This document shows positions 25,779-35,107 of a DNA stretch of 64,000 bases, piece after piece. Numbering within the stretch: the first letter of the stretch is position 1; every line of letters starts with the position of its first letter. Both the position numbers and the translations under genes were made by a program. A model generated the notes under the pieces. The model was not told the DNA's origin. It made no database searches and saw nothing but the letters and a program-made list of their open reading frames with translations. The stretch covers positions 372,001-436,000 of the forward strand of contig NZ_JANIAA010000001.1 in assembly GCF_024505145.1 (NCBI RefSeq), read 5' to 3'. The DNA comes from Streptomyces rugosispiralis (lineage in GTDB: Bacteria; Actinomycetota; Actinomycetes; Streptomycetales; Streptomycetaceae).

Positions 25779-27284
25779 TTACCCGGCAAGGCTGGCTTCC
25801 TTGGTTCCCCGCGGATCCGTGGGCGTCCCTTCTTCGATCCCGACATCGATCGCGGTGTCCGAGGGAGGCGCGGTGGCCAGGGTGACCACGACCGTCACCA
25901 CGAGGTTGATGACGAGGGCGGGCAGGCCGACGACCATGCCGGCGGGCACGGCCTGGAGCACGACGGAGCCCAGGGCGGGGACGCCGACGATCAGCCCGCC
26001 GCAGATGGCACCGGCGGCCAGTCCCCGTGCGGTGACCCGCCGCCACATCATGGACAGGAACAACGCGGGTGCCAACTGGCCGACAGCGCTGTATACGCTG
26101 GTCATGATGGTGAGCAGCTGGTCGTTGCTGGTGGCGGCCAGGAGCACCGACAGGCCGGTGAACACGACCACACCGAACCGGGTCAGCGGCAGCGACGACG
26201 ACCACCGTGGCGATACCGCGCCGATCACGTTGCTGCTCAGCAGGCTGCTGGCCGCGAGCATGAGCACCGCGGTGGGCACGAGTGCCACGAGGATGCCCAC
26301 GCCTCCGAGAACGCCGATGACCCAGTCCGGATACTTCTCCTGCACGAACAGCAGCAGGGACTGATTGGCCTGGTCGGCGCCCAGGTGCGGCAGCGCGAGC
26401 AGTGCGGCGAACGCGATAACGATGATCAGGACGTAGAACAGCGAGTACAACGGCTGGATCACCTGGTTGCGGCGGATCGTCGTCACGTCCTTGGCGCTGT
26501 AGGACACCTGGAACACATGGGGCAGGGCGAAGGCGCCCAGCGGAGTGAGCAGCAGGAAGCTCGTCCACCACCAGGTGTTCGTCGCGGCGCCTCCGAGGAT
26601 TCCCGGGAGAGTGGCCGCGGCGGGGTGGGCGTCCTTGACACCGTCGAAGATGCCCGGCAGACCGTGGACGCCGGCCGCCTTCGCCGCGCCGACGGCGATC
26701 ACGATCAGGACCACGACCAGGAGAATGTCCTTGACGATCGCCGTGTAAGCGGCACTGCGCATGCCTCCGACCAGGACGAACGCGGCCACCAGGACACCAC
26801 CGGCCACAATGTAGGCAACCGTCGGCACCCCGGTACCGAACAGGCTGCCCAGGATGAGGCCCAGTCCGGTCAGCTGCAGCTGGCCGTAGAGCAGCAGGAC
26901 CACGATGCCGAACACGGCGATCAGGCCACCGAACCACGGCGCCTCGAATCGCGCGGTGAAGTAGTCCGCCATGGTCACCAGCCCACGCCGCTTACCCGCG
27001 CGCCAGATCTTGGGGACCATCCAGTAGCCGACCGTGGCATTGAGGACCACGGTGCCGAGGACGAAGAAGCCGGGCGCGCCGTTGCTGAAGACTCCCTGAG
27101 ACGCACCGAGCAGCGCGGACGTGGTGAACGTCTCCCCGACGAGCAGGAACCAGAACAGCAGGGTGCCGAAGCGCCGCCCGCCCACGGACCACTCCTGCAT
27201 GTTCATCGTCCGGCCGCGGGCGGCTGCCACGGCTCCCCACACGATGGAACCGACCGCGATCACGAACGCCAGAATCAGTGCCAT
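25779..27284 (-). CDS. sodium:solute symporter (SSS family)
   Basis: A 501-residue membrane protein with about 13 hydrophobic spans. The N-terminal region has the family pattern WSVGGRRFGTLLFWFLLVGE, and the central segment YTAIVKDILLVVVL is also typical. Such transporters import organic solutes with sodium. It sits nine bases after the DUF3311 gene. The cargo is presumably the substrate of the divergent aminotransferase and amidohydrolase. Confidence 0.9.
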   Translation of the reverse strand: MALILAFVIAVGSIVWGAVAAARGRTMNMQEWSVGGRRFGTLLFWFLLVGETFTTSALLGASQGVFSNGAPGFFVLGTVVLNATVGYWMVPKIWRAGKRRGLVTMADYFTARFEAPWFGGLIAVFGIVVLLLYGQLQLTGLGLILGSLFGTGVPTVAYIVAGGVLVAAFVLVGGMRSAAYTAIVKDILLVVVLIVIAVGAAKAAGVHGLPGIFDGVKDAHPAAATLPGILGGAATNTWWWTSFLLLTPLGAFALPHVFQVSYSAKDVTTIRRNQVIQPLYSLFYVLIIVIAFAALLALPHLGADQANQSLLLFVQEKYPDWVIGVLGGVGILVALVPTAVLMLAASSLLSSNVIGAVSPRWSSSLPLTRFGVVVFTGLSVLLAATSNDQLLTIMTSVYSAVGQLAPALFLSMMWRRVTARGLAAGAICGGLIVGVPALGSVVLQAVPAGMVVGLPALVINLVVTVVVTLATAPPSDTAIDVGIEEGTPTDPRGTKEASLAG

Positions 27285-27293
27285 GTCGCGCTC

Positions 27294-27536
27294 CTAAACC
27301 CGGTCCGCGTCGCCGCGGGAGCGGTCGACGAGGTAGACGCCCGCGAGGGCGGCCGATCCGATCAGGACACCGAGTGTCATCCACACCAGCAGGAACGGGA
27401 TCGAGCCAAGGACGTAGTCGACACGGTTGACCAGGGGAATCACGCCGATGCACCACACGGGCGGGACCGCCAGCAGGAGCCAGTGCCAGCGGCGCCGGGG
27501 GGTGGGCCCGGCCACGGGGGTTAGTGGTCTAGACAT
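27294..27536 (-). CDS. DUF3311 small membrane protein
   Basis: An 80-residue protein with two hydrophobic spans (WLLLAVPPVWCIGVIPLV and IPFLLVWMTLGVLIGSAALA) and a basic N-terminus. DUF3311 proteins are typically encoded next to SSS symporters, as here, and are thought to be small partner subunits. The ATG at 27534-27536 overlaps the dre-like element described separately. Confidence 0.8.
   Translation of the reverse strand: MSRPLTPVAGPTPRRRWHWLLLAVPPVWCIGVIPLVNRVDYVLGSIPFLLVWMTLGVLIGSAALAGVYLVDRSRGDADRV
27523..27536. promoter_or_regulatory. dre-like element over the DUF3311 start
   Basis: AGTGGTCTAGACAT matches the DasR consensus ACTGGTCTAGACCA in its core, with the perfect palindrome GTCTAGAC at 27527-27534. 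It overlaps the start codon of the symporter operon. Whether DasR or another protein binds is unknown. Confidence 0.35.
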
Positions 27537-27740
27537 GCTACTCCGATCAGCACATGGCCTTGACTCGGCTTGACCGAACGCCGCCTACGTGTTCAGCCGA
27601 GATGAATTTGCATCAATGTGAGTGACGCACGCCCCACCGTCAACCCTTCGGACGCAGATATCTCTCCGGTATTGCGCAGCCACGCTGACGCGTGTTCACT
27701 GTGGCTGAATCTGTAAAGACGTTGCTCACGGAGGCGACTC

Positions 27741-28877
27741 ATGGATCCCGACCGGTTTCGGGCACAGTTCCCCAGCATGGTTGACACCACGCACCTGGCC
27801 TCGTGCAGTCAGGGCGCCATCTCCGCCGGTGTCACCACGGCGCTGGCTGAAATGGCCTACGCGCTGCGTGATCAGGGCGCGCCGTGGGGTGACTGGATGG
27901 TGGAGGTGGAGCGACTGCGCACCGCGGTGGCAGGCTTCCTCAACGCGTCCACCAGCGAGGTCGCCCTCGTACCATCCGCATCGCATGGCGCCTTCCAGGT
28001 GGCCAACGCGGTGGACTTCGCAGCAGGCGGTGTGATCGTCTCGATGGCCGCGGAGTTCCCCAGCGTCGGTCAGGTGCTGCACGCCCAGCGTCCGGGGCCC
28101 GGCGAGGTTCGGTGGGTCGGTCAGGAGGCGATGCACACGCTGGGTGTGGTGGAGGCCTACCGCGCCCAAATCGATGACAGCACCCGGCTGGTTTCGGTCC
28201 CGCTGGCCTTGTACACCAACGGATCCCTCCAGCCGGTCAACGAGATCGCCAAACACGCGCGTGCGGTGGGGGCGCGCGTGCTGGTCGATGCCTACCAGGC
28301 GGCCGGCGTGGTACCGATCGACGTGGCCGAGATCGACTGCGACTACCTCGTCTTCGGCACGCTGAAGTACATGCTGGGTCTTGCCGGGATCGCCGCGCTC
28401 TTCGCCCGGTCCGGTGTCACCGACCAGCAGTCCCCGCGGATGACCGGCTGGTTCGGACGTCCCAACCCGTTCGACTTCGATCCGACCGCTCTCGAATTTC
28501 CCGCGGAGGCCCGCCGCTTCGAATCCGGTACGCTCTCCATCCCCTCGGTGTACGCGGCGCGGGCCGGAATCGAAACGCTCAACCAGGTCGACCCGGCCGC
28601 CCGGTGGGAACACGTCGAGAACCTGGTCGCCGAAGCCGGTGCCCGGCTGACCGAGGCGGGCGAGACACTGAGCCCGCCGGCCCCCGGTGCCCGGCCCGGA
28701 CCGCAGGTCGCGGTGGCCGACACCGACCCGGACACCCTGGCGGCCTTCCTGGCCACCCGCCGGATCGTCACCGCACCGCGCGGGTCGAACCTGCGCGTCG
28801 CCTTCCACTACTACAACACCAGCGACGACATCGACCGCCTGTGCGCGGCGATCAAGGACTACCGGAGGCAGTCGTGA
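27741..28877 (+). CDS. class V aminotransferase-fold PLP enzyme
   Basis: A 378-residue fold-type I PLP enzyme of the class V group, which includes cysteine desulphurases, kynureninases and epimerases. The PLP lysine is probably K209 in FGTLKYMLG and the pyridine-binding aspartate D183 in VDAYQAAG. GGAGG precedes the ATG. The stop overlaps the amidohydrolase start by four bases, so the two act in one pathway. It is divergent from the DUF3311-symporter operon. The reaction is not predictable from sequence alone. Confidence 0.82.
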   Translation: MDPDRFRAQFPSMVDTTHLASCSQGAISAGVTTALAEMAYALRDQGAPWGDWMVEVERLRTAVAGFLNASTSEVALVPSASHGAFQVANAVDFAAGGVIVSMAAEFPSVGQVLHAQRPGPGEVRWVGQEAMHTLGVVEAYRAQIDDSTRLVSVPLALYTNGSLQPVNEIAKHARAVGARVLVDAYQAAGVVPIDVAEIDCDYLVFGTLKYMLGLAGIAALFARSGVTDQQSPRMTGWFGRPNPFDFDPTALEFPAEARRFESGTLSIPSVYAARAGIETLNQVDPAARWEHVENLVAEAGARLTEAGETLSPPAPGARPGPQVAVADTDPDTLAAFLATRRIVTAPRGSNLRVAFHYYNTSDDIDRLCAAIKDYRRQS

Positions 28878-30151
28878 CCCCCCGTACCACCCTCGCGGCC
28901 GCCAGGCTGCTGACCGAGTCGTCCGCACCGCTGGTCCACGACGCGATGGTGTGCGTCGAAGGCGACACCATCGCCTACGCCGGGCCCCGCGGCTCCGCGC
29001 CGGCCTGGGCGAGCACCGCCGAGACGGTCACCGACCTCGGGGACACCACCTTGATGCCCGGACTCATCGACTGCCATGTGCACCTGTGCCAGGATCCGAC
29101 CTCGAGCGGTCTGCTCGTGGGGATGTCCTCCGACCAGGACGCCCTGCGCCGGACGATGGTGGCCAACGCGCGGCGGCTGCTCGACGCCGGCGTCACCACC
29201 GCCCGCGACCTCGGGGCACCCGGCACCCTGGGAACCGAGATACGCGATCGGCTCACCACACTCCCCCACGCCACCCCCCGGATGCTGGTCGCGAACGCGC
29301 CGATCACCGTGACAGGCGGCCATGCCTGGTCCATGGGCGGCGTCGCCGACGGCGTCGACCAGATACGGGCACGGGTGCGCGAGCACGCCGAACAAGGGGT
29401 GGACCTGATCAAGGTCATGACCACGGGCGGGTTCATGACACCCGGCAGCCACCCGTCCCAGACCCGTTACTCCCTCGACGAACTCACCGCCCTCGTCACC
29501 GAGGCCCATGCCCACGGCCTGCCCGTGACCACGCACGTACTCGGCGTCGATGGCATCGAGCGGGCCGTCCTCGCCGGTGTCGACTGCATCGAACACTGCG
29601 GCTGGGTCACGCAGGCCGGCACCCGATTCGATCCCCGCATCGCCGCCATGATCGTCGAACGGGACGTCGTCGTCAGCCCCGCGATGAACACCGCCTGCAC
29701 GGCCGAGCACTACATGTGTCCCTGGGACGAGCGGGACTCCGTCATCGGAAACCTCCGAAAGCTCATCGCACTGGACGCCGTCGTGGTCGCCGGCACCGAC
29801 GCCGGCATCCCGCTCGTCCACTTCGAGCGCTATGCCGACTGCCTGGAGGTCTACCTCGACGCCGGAATGACCCTCCGCCAAGTGATAGCCAGCGCGACCG
29901 ACGTCGCCGCCGAAGCCTGCGGGCTGAAAGACGTCACCGGCCGGCTGGCCCCCGGCCTGAGCGCCGACCTGATCGCCGTCGAGGGCGACCCCACCCAGGA
30001 CATCGCGGGCCTCCACAAGCCCCGCTTCGTCATGGCCGCCGGTCGCGCCCACCCGATACGTGACACGACCCTCGATACCGGTGACGCCGAGGCGCGCGAC
30101 CTCATCCGGCGCAGGCTCGAGGCCGGCGCGGGCCGTCACGGCCAGGGCTGA
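28874..30151 (+). CDS. imidazolonepropionase-like metal-dependent amidohydrolase
   Basis: A 425-residue amidohydrolase with the metal-site strand LMPGLIDCHVHL, then VKVMTTGGFMTPGSHP with the bridging lysine. THVLGVDGIERA and CIEHCGW supply further histidines, and the final aspartate is in VAGTDAGIPLVHF. This subgroup covers imidazolonepropionase-like and Xaa-Pro dipeptidase-like enzymes that open cyclic amides or cleave dipeptides. It is translationally coupled to the class V enzyme. Confidence 0.85.
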   Translation: MTPRTTLAAARLLTESSAPLVHDAMVCVEGDTIAYAGPRGSAPAWASTAETVTDLGDTTLMPGLIDCHVHLCQDPTSSGLLVGMSSDQDALRRTMVANARRLLDAGVTTARDLGAPGTLGTEIRDRLTTLPHATPRMLVANAPITVTGGHAWSMGGVADGVDQIRARVREHAEQGVDLIKVMTTGGFMTPGSHPSQTRYSLDELTALVTEAHAHGLPVTTHVLGVDGIERAVLAGVDCIEHCGWVTQAGTRFDPRIAAMIVERDVVVSPAMNTACTAEHYMCPWDERDSVIGNLRKLIALDAVVVAGTDAGIPLVHFERYADCLEVYLDAGMTLRQVIASATDVAAEACGLKDVTGRLAPGLSADLIAVEGDPTQDIAGLHKPRFVMAAGRAHPIRDTTLDTGDAEARDLIRRRLEAGAGRHGQG

Positions 30152-30206
30152 CCACCGGGAAGCCACCCGGCCGCGATGTGACGTGTGCTCGCGCCGGGTC
30201 CGTCCC

Positions 30207-30641
30207 TCAGACGGCGCGGAGGGCGGGGGGTTCCGCCCGGACCGCGATCACGACGTTGCCGCCCCGGCGGAGGGTGTTGTAGATGGGGCAGCTGTCGGTG
30301 AAGAGCCCGGCCAGGGTCTCGGCCTCCTCCTGGGTGACTCCGCTCAGGCGCAGGTCGAGGCGGATGCAGACGTATCGAGTGGGGTCCTGGGGGTCACGTT
30401 CGTAAGCGACCTGGGCCTGGGCACCGGTCAGGCCGGACGCGCGCTCCTGGGCGTGGACTTGGATGTTGCTCAGGGAACAGGAGGCCAGGGACGACAGCAG
30501 CAGCTCTCCGGCCTGGACGGCCTCGGCCGGTCCCGTACGGGCGTCGGAGACGAAGTGGTTGCTTCTGGCGGTCACCAGGAAACGGCCCTGGGTGTCCGTG
30601 GTCCGGCCGGTGATGCTCACGGTGTCGCCTGCGGTCGGCAT
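30207..30641 (-). CDS. OsmC/Ohr family thiol peroxidase
   Basis: A 144-residue OsmC-family protein with both redox cysteines: C55 in LASCSLSN and C118 in DSCPIYNTL. These proteins reduce organic hydroperoxides or handle reactive sulphur species. AGGAAGAG upstream supports the ATG at 30639-30641. It is the last gene of the sulphonate-type operon, 86 bases after the monooxygenase, and may protect against by-products of that flavin enzyme. Confidence 0.88.
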   Translation of the reverse strand: MPTAGDTVSITGRTTDTQGRFLVTARSNHFVSDARTGPAEAVQAGELLLSSLASCSLSNIQVHAQERASGLTGAQAQVAYERDPQDPTRYVCIRLDLRLSGVTQEEAETLAGLFTDSCPIYNTLRRGGNVVIAVRAEPPALRAV

Positions 30642-30727
30642 CGTTGTTCTCTTCCTCGTTTCCTCTTGGCCATCGGAGGCGGGCGGTCCGGGCGCGACGG
30701 GGTGTTCGCGCCCGGACCGGTGGATGC

Positions 30728-32083
30728 TCAGGCGCCGTAGCGGCGGTCGCGCCACGCTCCGGACGCGGGGCGTCGCAGTCCCAGGTTGTCGCGCAGTGTC
30801 CTGCCCTCGTACTCGGTGCGGAGCACACCGCGCCGCTGGAGTTCGGGAACCACCTGGCGGACGAAGTCCTCGAACGCGCCCGGCGTGTGGACGGCACCCA
30901 CGGTGAATCCGTCGCAGGCGCCCTCGGTGTACCACCGTTCCATGCCATCGGCCACTTCGGCGGCCGTGCCGACGAAGGCTCCCTCGATGCGGCCACCGTA
31001 CCGCTTGCCCAACTCGCGCAGGGTCAGTCCGTCGCGGCGGGTCATCTCCACGACCTCCTTGTAGTGGCCCTGGACACCGGGTACGTCCACGTCGGGCAGC
31101 GGCTCGTCGAGCGGGAGGCCGGAGAGATCGACGTCCAGGTGGTACGCGAGGGTCGACAGGCCGGCCAGTGGCGGCACCAGGTCGGTCAGCTGCCGCTCGG
31201 TCTCGTGTGCCGCCTCGGTGGTGGGGCCGATGACGGGATTGGCCATGGGGAGGATCTTGACGTCCTCGGCCCGGCGGCCGTGCCGCACGGCGCGGCCCTT
31301 GATGTCCTGGTAGAACTCACGGGCCGACTCGAGCGAGGCGTGGCTGCAGAAGATGACATCGGACCAGCGGGCCGCGAAATCACGTCCCTTGGGGGAGGCG
31401 CCGGCCTGGATGATCACCGGATAGCCCTGGGGCGGCCGGGAGACGTTGAGGGGGCCGCGGACGCTGAACCACTCGCCCTCGTGGTCGATGCGGTGTACTC
31501 GCTCGGGGTCGGCGAAGAGGGGGACGGCCGGGTCCACCACGAGGGCGTCGTCCTCCCAGCTGTCCCAGAGCTTGCAGGCCACCTCGAGGAACTCGTCGGC
31601 CCGCTCGTAGCGCTTGTCGCGGTCGATGTGCCGGTCGCTGCCGAAGTTGCGGGCTTCGGAGTCCTGGAAGGAGGTGACCACGTTCCACGCGGCGCGGCCG
31701 TCGCTGAGGTGGTCGGTGGTGGCGAACGACCGCGCCACCGGGAAGGGCTCCAGATAGCTGGTGGAGACCGTCGCGGCCACACCGAGGTGGCGGGTGACGG
31801 CCGCGACCGAGGCGAGGATGGGCGTCGGATCCAGACGGAGCGAGCCGAGTGAGCCGTAGCGCAGCTGGCTGTCCATGCTGTTGCCGAGGCGGTCGGGTAC
31901 GGACAGGATGTCCGCGAAGAACATCAGGTCGAACCTGCCCTGTTCGAGCACCCGGCCGATGTGCTGGTAGTAGGAGGCGGACAGCCAATTCGGTTCGGAG
32001 CCCGGGTAGCGCCAACCGCCGGGCCGGCCTGGCCCCGCGGTCACGAAGGCGGCGAGGTGCATCTGGTTCCGAGAGGTGCTCAT
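30728..32083 (-). CDS. NtaA/SnaA/DszA-type flavin-dependent monooxygenase
   Basis: A 451-residue LLM-class monooxygenase of the NtaA/SnaA/DszA group, which uses FMNH2 and oxygen. Landmarks are FDLMFFADILSVP near the N-terminus, GRAAWNVVTSF, YERADEFLEV, QGYPVIIQAGASPKGRDFA and a long C-terminal region ending in PELQRRGVLRTEYEG. The frame begins at 32209, but family homology begins at the ATG at 32081-32083. No flavin reductase is encoded nearby. Next to a sulphonate-type importer it probably desulphonates or oxidises an organosulphur compound. Confidence 0.88.
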   Translation of the reverse strand: MSTSRNQMHLAAFVTAGPGRPGGWRYPGSEPNWLSASYYQHIGRVLEQGRFDLMFFADILSVPDRLGNSMDSQLRYGSLGSLRLDPTPILASVAAVTRHLGVAATVSTSYLEPFPVARSFATTDHLSDGRAAWNVVTSFQDSEARNFGSDRHIDRDKRYERADEFLEVACKLWDSWEDDALVVDPAVPLFADPERVHRIDHEGEWFSVRGPLNVSRPPQGYPVIIQAGASPKGRDFAARWSDVIFCSHASLESAREFYQDIKGRAVRHGRRAEDVKILPMANPVIGPTTEAAHETERQLTDLVPPLAGLSTLAYHLDVDLSGLPLDEPLPDVDVPGVQGHYKEVVEMTRRDGLTLRELGKRYGGRIEGAFVGTAAEVADGMERWYTEGACDGFTVGAVHTPGAFEDFVRQVVPELQRRGVLRTEYEGRTLRDNLGLRRPASGAWRDRRYGA

Positions 32084-32205
32084 CGAAGGTCTTTCTGCCA
32101 GGGGGATGTGGGCGCCGTGGCTTTCCTGGGGCGCTGCCGCGGGTGTCGCGGAAGTCCGGGCGCCCCGAACCGCCGCGCCGTGCGGTCGGGGTGCCCGGTG
32201 CCGGG

Positions 32206-33321
32206 TCACTTCGCGAGTTCGGCGGCGACCGTCTTTCTGATCGAGTCGAAGCGGGAGTCCCGGAGGAACCCGGCCACGTCGATCTTCGACGGGTAGACGC
32301 CCAGGGCGTGGAAGTTGTCCGCGAGGTCCTGGGTGCTCTCGATCGCCTTGCCGCCCACGGTCGCCAGGTGGTCGGCGTTGGAGTCGGACAGGAGCTTCTT
32401 CCGGGTCAGCTCCAGATAGACCTCGCGCTCCGGGCCCGCGGAGCCGAATCCCCCGACGCCGTCGAAGAACTCGACGCTCTTCTCCGGGGAGTGGTTGATG
32501 CGCCGTTGGGCGTCGCGGACGGCGCGCACGGTCTTCGCCACGGCCTCGGGATAGTCCTTCACGAACGACTCACTCGCCACGTAGAAGCTGTAGTCGTACG
32601 TCTTGACGTTCGGCAGGCCGCGGGCCCGGTGCCGGGCCTTGGCCAGGCCGATGGCGGGCTGCCAGCTGATCCAGGCGTCCACCTTGCCGTTGGCGAAGGC
32701 CGATTCCGCGTCGGCGGCGGGCAGGTTGACGTACTCGACGTCGTCCAGCCGCAGTCCGGCGGTGGCCAGGTACTTGATCAGGCTGTAGGTGCCGGTCGTG
32801 CCCTTCTGGTCGGCGATCCGCTTGCCCTTGAGGTCCGCCGCACCGCGAATGGACGAACCTCGCGGCACGAGGATCTCGACCTCCGTGGCGGGCAGCGGAT
32901 AGGCGGCGAGGGGGACGATGGGGACGTCACCGCCGACCGCGTAGGCCACGGCGGTGGCGGTGGCGAACGAGAAGTCGACGCTGCCCGCCTTGAACGCCTC
33001 CATGACCGGCAGGGAGGCGGTGAATCCCGACGGCCAGGCGACGGTCGTGCCGCCCAGTTCCCTGCCGAGGTCCACGCCGTTCATCCGGTGGCGCAGCGCC
33101 GCGGGTATGCCCGTCTTCCCGTTTCCGATGACCGCGAAGCGGAGCTTCTCGGGCACCCCGTCGGCGAGCTGCCGGGTCTTGGGTGCGGAACTGCTTCCGC
33201 CGCACGCGGCGAGGGCGGGTGCGAGCGCGGCGATGCCGCCCAGGGCGAGGAGACGACGGCGTGCGAACCCGGCGGGCGGAGAAGCGGAGGAGCCGGAAGG
33301 GATGATGTGGTGTCTGGTCAC
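32206..33321 (-). CDS. ssuA: sulphonate-type ABC transporter substrate-binding protein
   Basis: A 371-residue SsuA/TauA-like binding protein. RRRLLALGGIAALAPALAAC is a twin-arginine-like signal with a lipobox, so the protein is probably lipid-anchored. The binding domain has EILVPRGSSIRGAADLKGKR and YVNLPAADAESAFANGKVDAWISW, typical of aliphatic sulphonate, nitrate and taurine binders. It follows the ATPase gene by 45 bases. The exact ligand is not evident. Confidence 0.85.
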   Translation of the reverse strand: MTRHHIIPSGSSASPPAGFARRRLLALGGIAALAPALAACGGSSSAPKTRQLADGVPEKLRFAVIGNGKTGIPAALRHRMNGVDLGRELGGTTVAWPSGFTASLPVMEAFKAGSVDFSFATATAVAYAVGGDVPIVPLAAYPLPATEVEILVPRGSSIRGAADLKGKRIADQKGTTGTYSLIKYLATAGLRLDDVEYVNLPAADAESAFANGKVDAWISWQPAIGLAKARHRARGLPNVKTYDYSFYVASESFVKDYPEAVAKTVRAVRDAQRRINHSPEKSVEFFDGVGGFGSAGPEREVYLELTRKKLLSDSNADHLATVGGKAIESTQDLADNFHALGVYPSKIDVAGFLRDSRFDSIRKTVAAELAK

Positions 33322-33366
33322 GTTGAGGTCCTTCGCGTTCCACGAGGGAAGCGTGGGTAGGGACGG

Positions 33367-34173
33367 TCAGCTGGTCGTCGGGCGGGTTCCGGCCTTCTCC
33401 CGGGCGGCGCCCTTGGTGGCGGAAGCGGGTTCGAGCAGGCCCTGGAGGATTTCCTCCTTCCAGGCGACGAGACGGGGGTGACCGCGCCTGCCCCCGCGCG
33501 GAAGGTCGATCCGCAAGTCGCGTCCGACCGAGCCGCCCGCCAGTACCAGAACGCGATCGGACAGCACGAGCGCCTCCTCCACGTCGTGGGTGACCAAGAG
33601 CACGGTGCGGGGCTGGTCCAGCCAGAGGCGTTCCACGAGCTGCTGCATGGCGATCCGGGTGATGGCGTCCAGTGCGCCGAACGGCTCGTCGAGCAAGAGC
33701 AGTTCGGGTTGGTGCAGTAGGGCCCGGGCCAGGGCGACACGCTGCCTCTGCCCGCCGGACAGCTCGGCCGGCCAGGCACCGCCACGACCGGCCAGCCCCA
33801 CGGCCTCCAGCAGGGCACGGGCTTCTTCCCGGCGGCCGCCCACGCCCAGCAGGACGTTGTTCTCGACGCTGCGCCAGGGCAGCAGCCGGTCCTCCTGGAA
33901 CATCATGCGCGCCGTGACGGGCTCCGGTCCGGTTCCGCGGAGTTCGACGCTTCCCGCGCTCGGCCGCTCCAGCCCCGCGACGATCCGCAGCAGGGTGCTC
34001 TTGCCCGCGCCACTGGGTCCGAGGAAGGAGACGAACGAGCCGGGCTCGACTTCGAGGTCGAGGTTCTCCAGGACCCGCCGGTCGCCGTACCGCCTGCCCA
34101 CGGCGTCGAGGAGGAGCCGGGCACCGGCTGGAGGGCGCGTCACCGGGACGGACGACGGTAGTTGGGGTGCCAT
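33367..34173 (-). CDS. ssuB: sulphonate-type ABC transporter ATPase
   Basis: A 268-residue ATPase of the SsuB/TauB/NrtD group. Walker A is GPSGAGKST (52-60), the Q-loop region is MMFQEDRLLPW, the signature is LSGGQRQR and Walker B is LLLLDEPFGALD. HDVEEAL is also typical of this importer class. Its start overlaps the permease gene end by 34 bases, so the two are tightly coupled. Confidence 0.9.
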   Translation of the reverse strand: MAPQLPSSVPVTRPPAGARLLLDAVGRRYGDRRVLENLDLEVEPGSFVSFLGPSGAGKSTLLRIVAGLERPSAGSVELRGTGPEPVTARMMFQEDRLLPWRSVENNVLLGVGGRREEARALLEAVGLAGRGGAWPAELSGGQRQRVALARALLHQPELLLLDEPFGALDAITRIAMQQLVERLWLDQPRTVLLVTHDVEEALVLSDRVLVLAGGSVGRDLRIDLPRGGRRGHPRLVAWKEEILQGLLEPASATKGAAREKAGTRPTTS

Positions 34174-35048
34174 CGGAGGACCCTTCGTTCTATGAGCCTG
34201 GTGAGGAGATCGGCGAGCAGACCGGCCAGCGCGTACAGCACGATGGCGAGCACGATCTGGTCGGTGCGCAGCATTTGGCGGGCGTCCTGGGCGAGGTAGC
34301 CGATTCCGTCGTCGGCCGAGATGGTCTCGGCGATCACGAGGGTCATCCAGGCGACGCCCAGGGAGTAGCGGATGCCGGCCAGAATGGTGGGCATCGCGCC
34401 GGGAACGGCGATGTCACGTATCAGGGACCAGCGTCCCAGGCCGTAGGAACGGCCGAGTTGGAGCAGTTTGGGGTCCACCCCGCGGATACCGGTGACGGTG
34501 TTCAGGTAGATGGGGAAGAAGGTGCCCAGTGCCACCAGCAGGATCTTGGGCTCCTCGCCGATGCCGAACCAGGCGATCATCAGCGGTACCAGGGCCAGGT
34601 GCGGGATGGTGCGGACCATCTGCAGGGAGCGGTCCAGGAGCAGCTCGGCCGGTTTCGACATCCCCACCACGAACCCGAGGACGAGTCCGGTGGCCGCGCC
34701 GAGGGCGAAGCCCTGCGCGATGCGGCGCAGGCTGGTGAGGATGTACCGCTGGAGTTCGCCGGTGGCGGCGAGATCGGAACCGGCCCGCAGGACCGCCTCC
34801 GGGGCGGGAAGGACCGACGGGGACAGGGCCCCCGTCTGGGCGGTGACCTGCCACACCACCAGGACCAGCAGCGGAACGGCCCACGGGGCGAGCGCCCGGC
34901 CGAGGGGTGGCAGCAGACGGGCGATCCGGCGGGTGGCGGGTGGTCCGGCCGGGCGGGGAGCGGTGGCGCGGCCCGTCTCCTGGCCGGTGGCGTCGGCCGG
35001 CCAGGAGGGTGGTTCCCCGTCCTTGGCGAGCAGCGGCTGCTCGGGCAT
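34140..35048 (-). CDS. ssuC: sulphonate-type ABC transporter permease
   Basis: A 302-residue permease with about six spans and the cytoplasmic loop LLQLGRSYGLGRWSLIRDIAVPGAMP. A variable N-terminal tail of about 45 residues precedes the first span. The ATG at 35046-35048 has GGGAGA upstream. It is the first structural gene after the leader peptide, with 242 bases between, including a GCACGGG/CCCGTGC hairpin at 35108-35127. Confidence 0.88.
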   Translation of the reverse strand: MPEQPLLAKDGEPPSWPADATGQETGRATAPRPAGPPATRRIARLLPPLGRALAPWAVPLLVLVVWQVTAQTGALSPSVLPAPEAVLRAGSDLAATGELQRYILTSLRRIAQGFALGAATGLVLGFVVGMSKPAELLLDRSLQMVRTIPHLALVPLMIAWFGIGEEPKILLVALGTFFPIYLNTVTGIRGVDPKLLQLGRSYGLGRWSLIRDIAVPGAMPTILAGIRYSLGVAWMTLVIAETISADDGIGYLAQDARQMLRTDQIVLAIVLYALAGLLADLLTRLIERRVLRWHPNYRRPSR

Positions 35049-35107
35049 GGATCTCCCTTTCAGGAGTGGTTGATCGGGCCTCACGACTGCCCGCGGCGGT
35101 GACTCGC

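Noticed and set aside
25696..26937. N-terminal extension of the XRE-cupin open frame
   Set aside because: This section is antisense-frame shadow of the symporter gene on the same strand. The regulator homology starts at 25689-25695.
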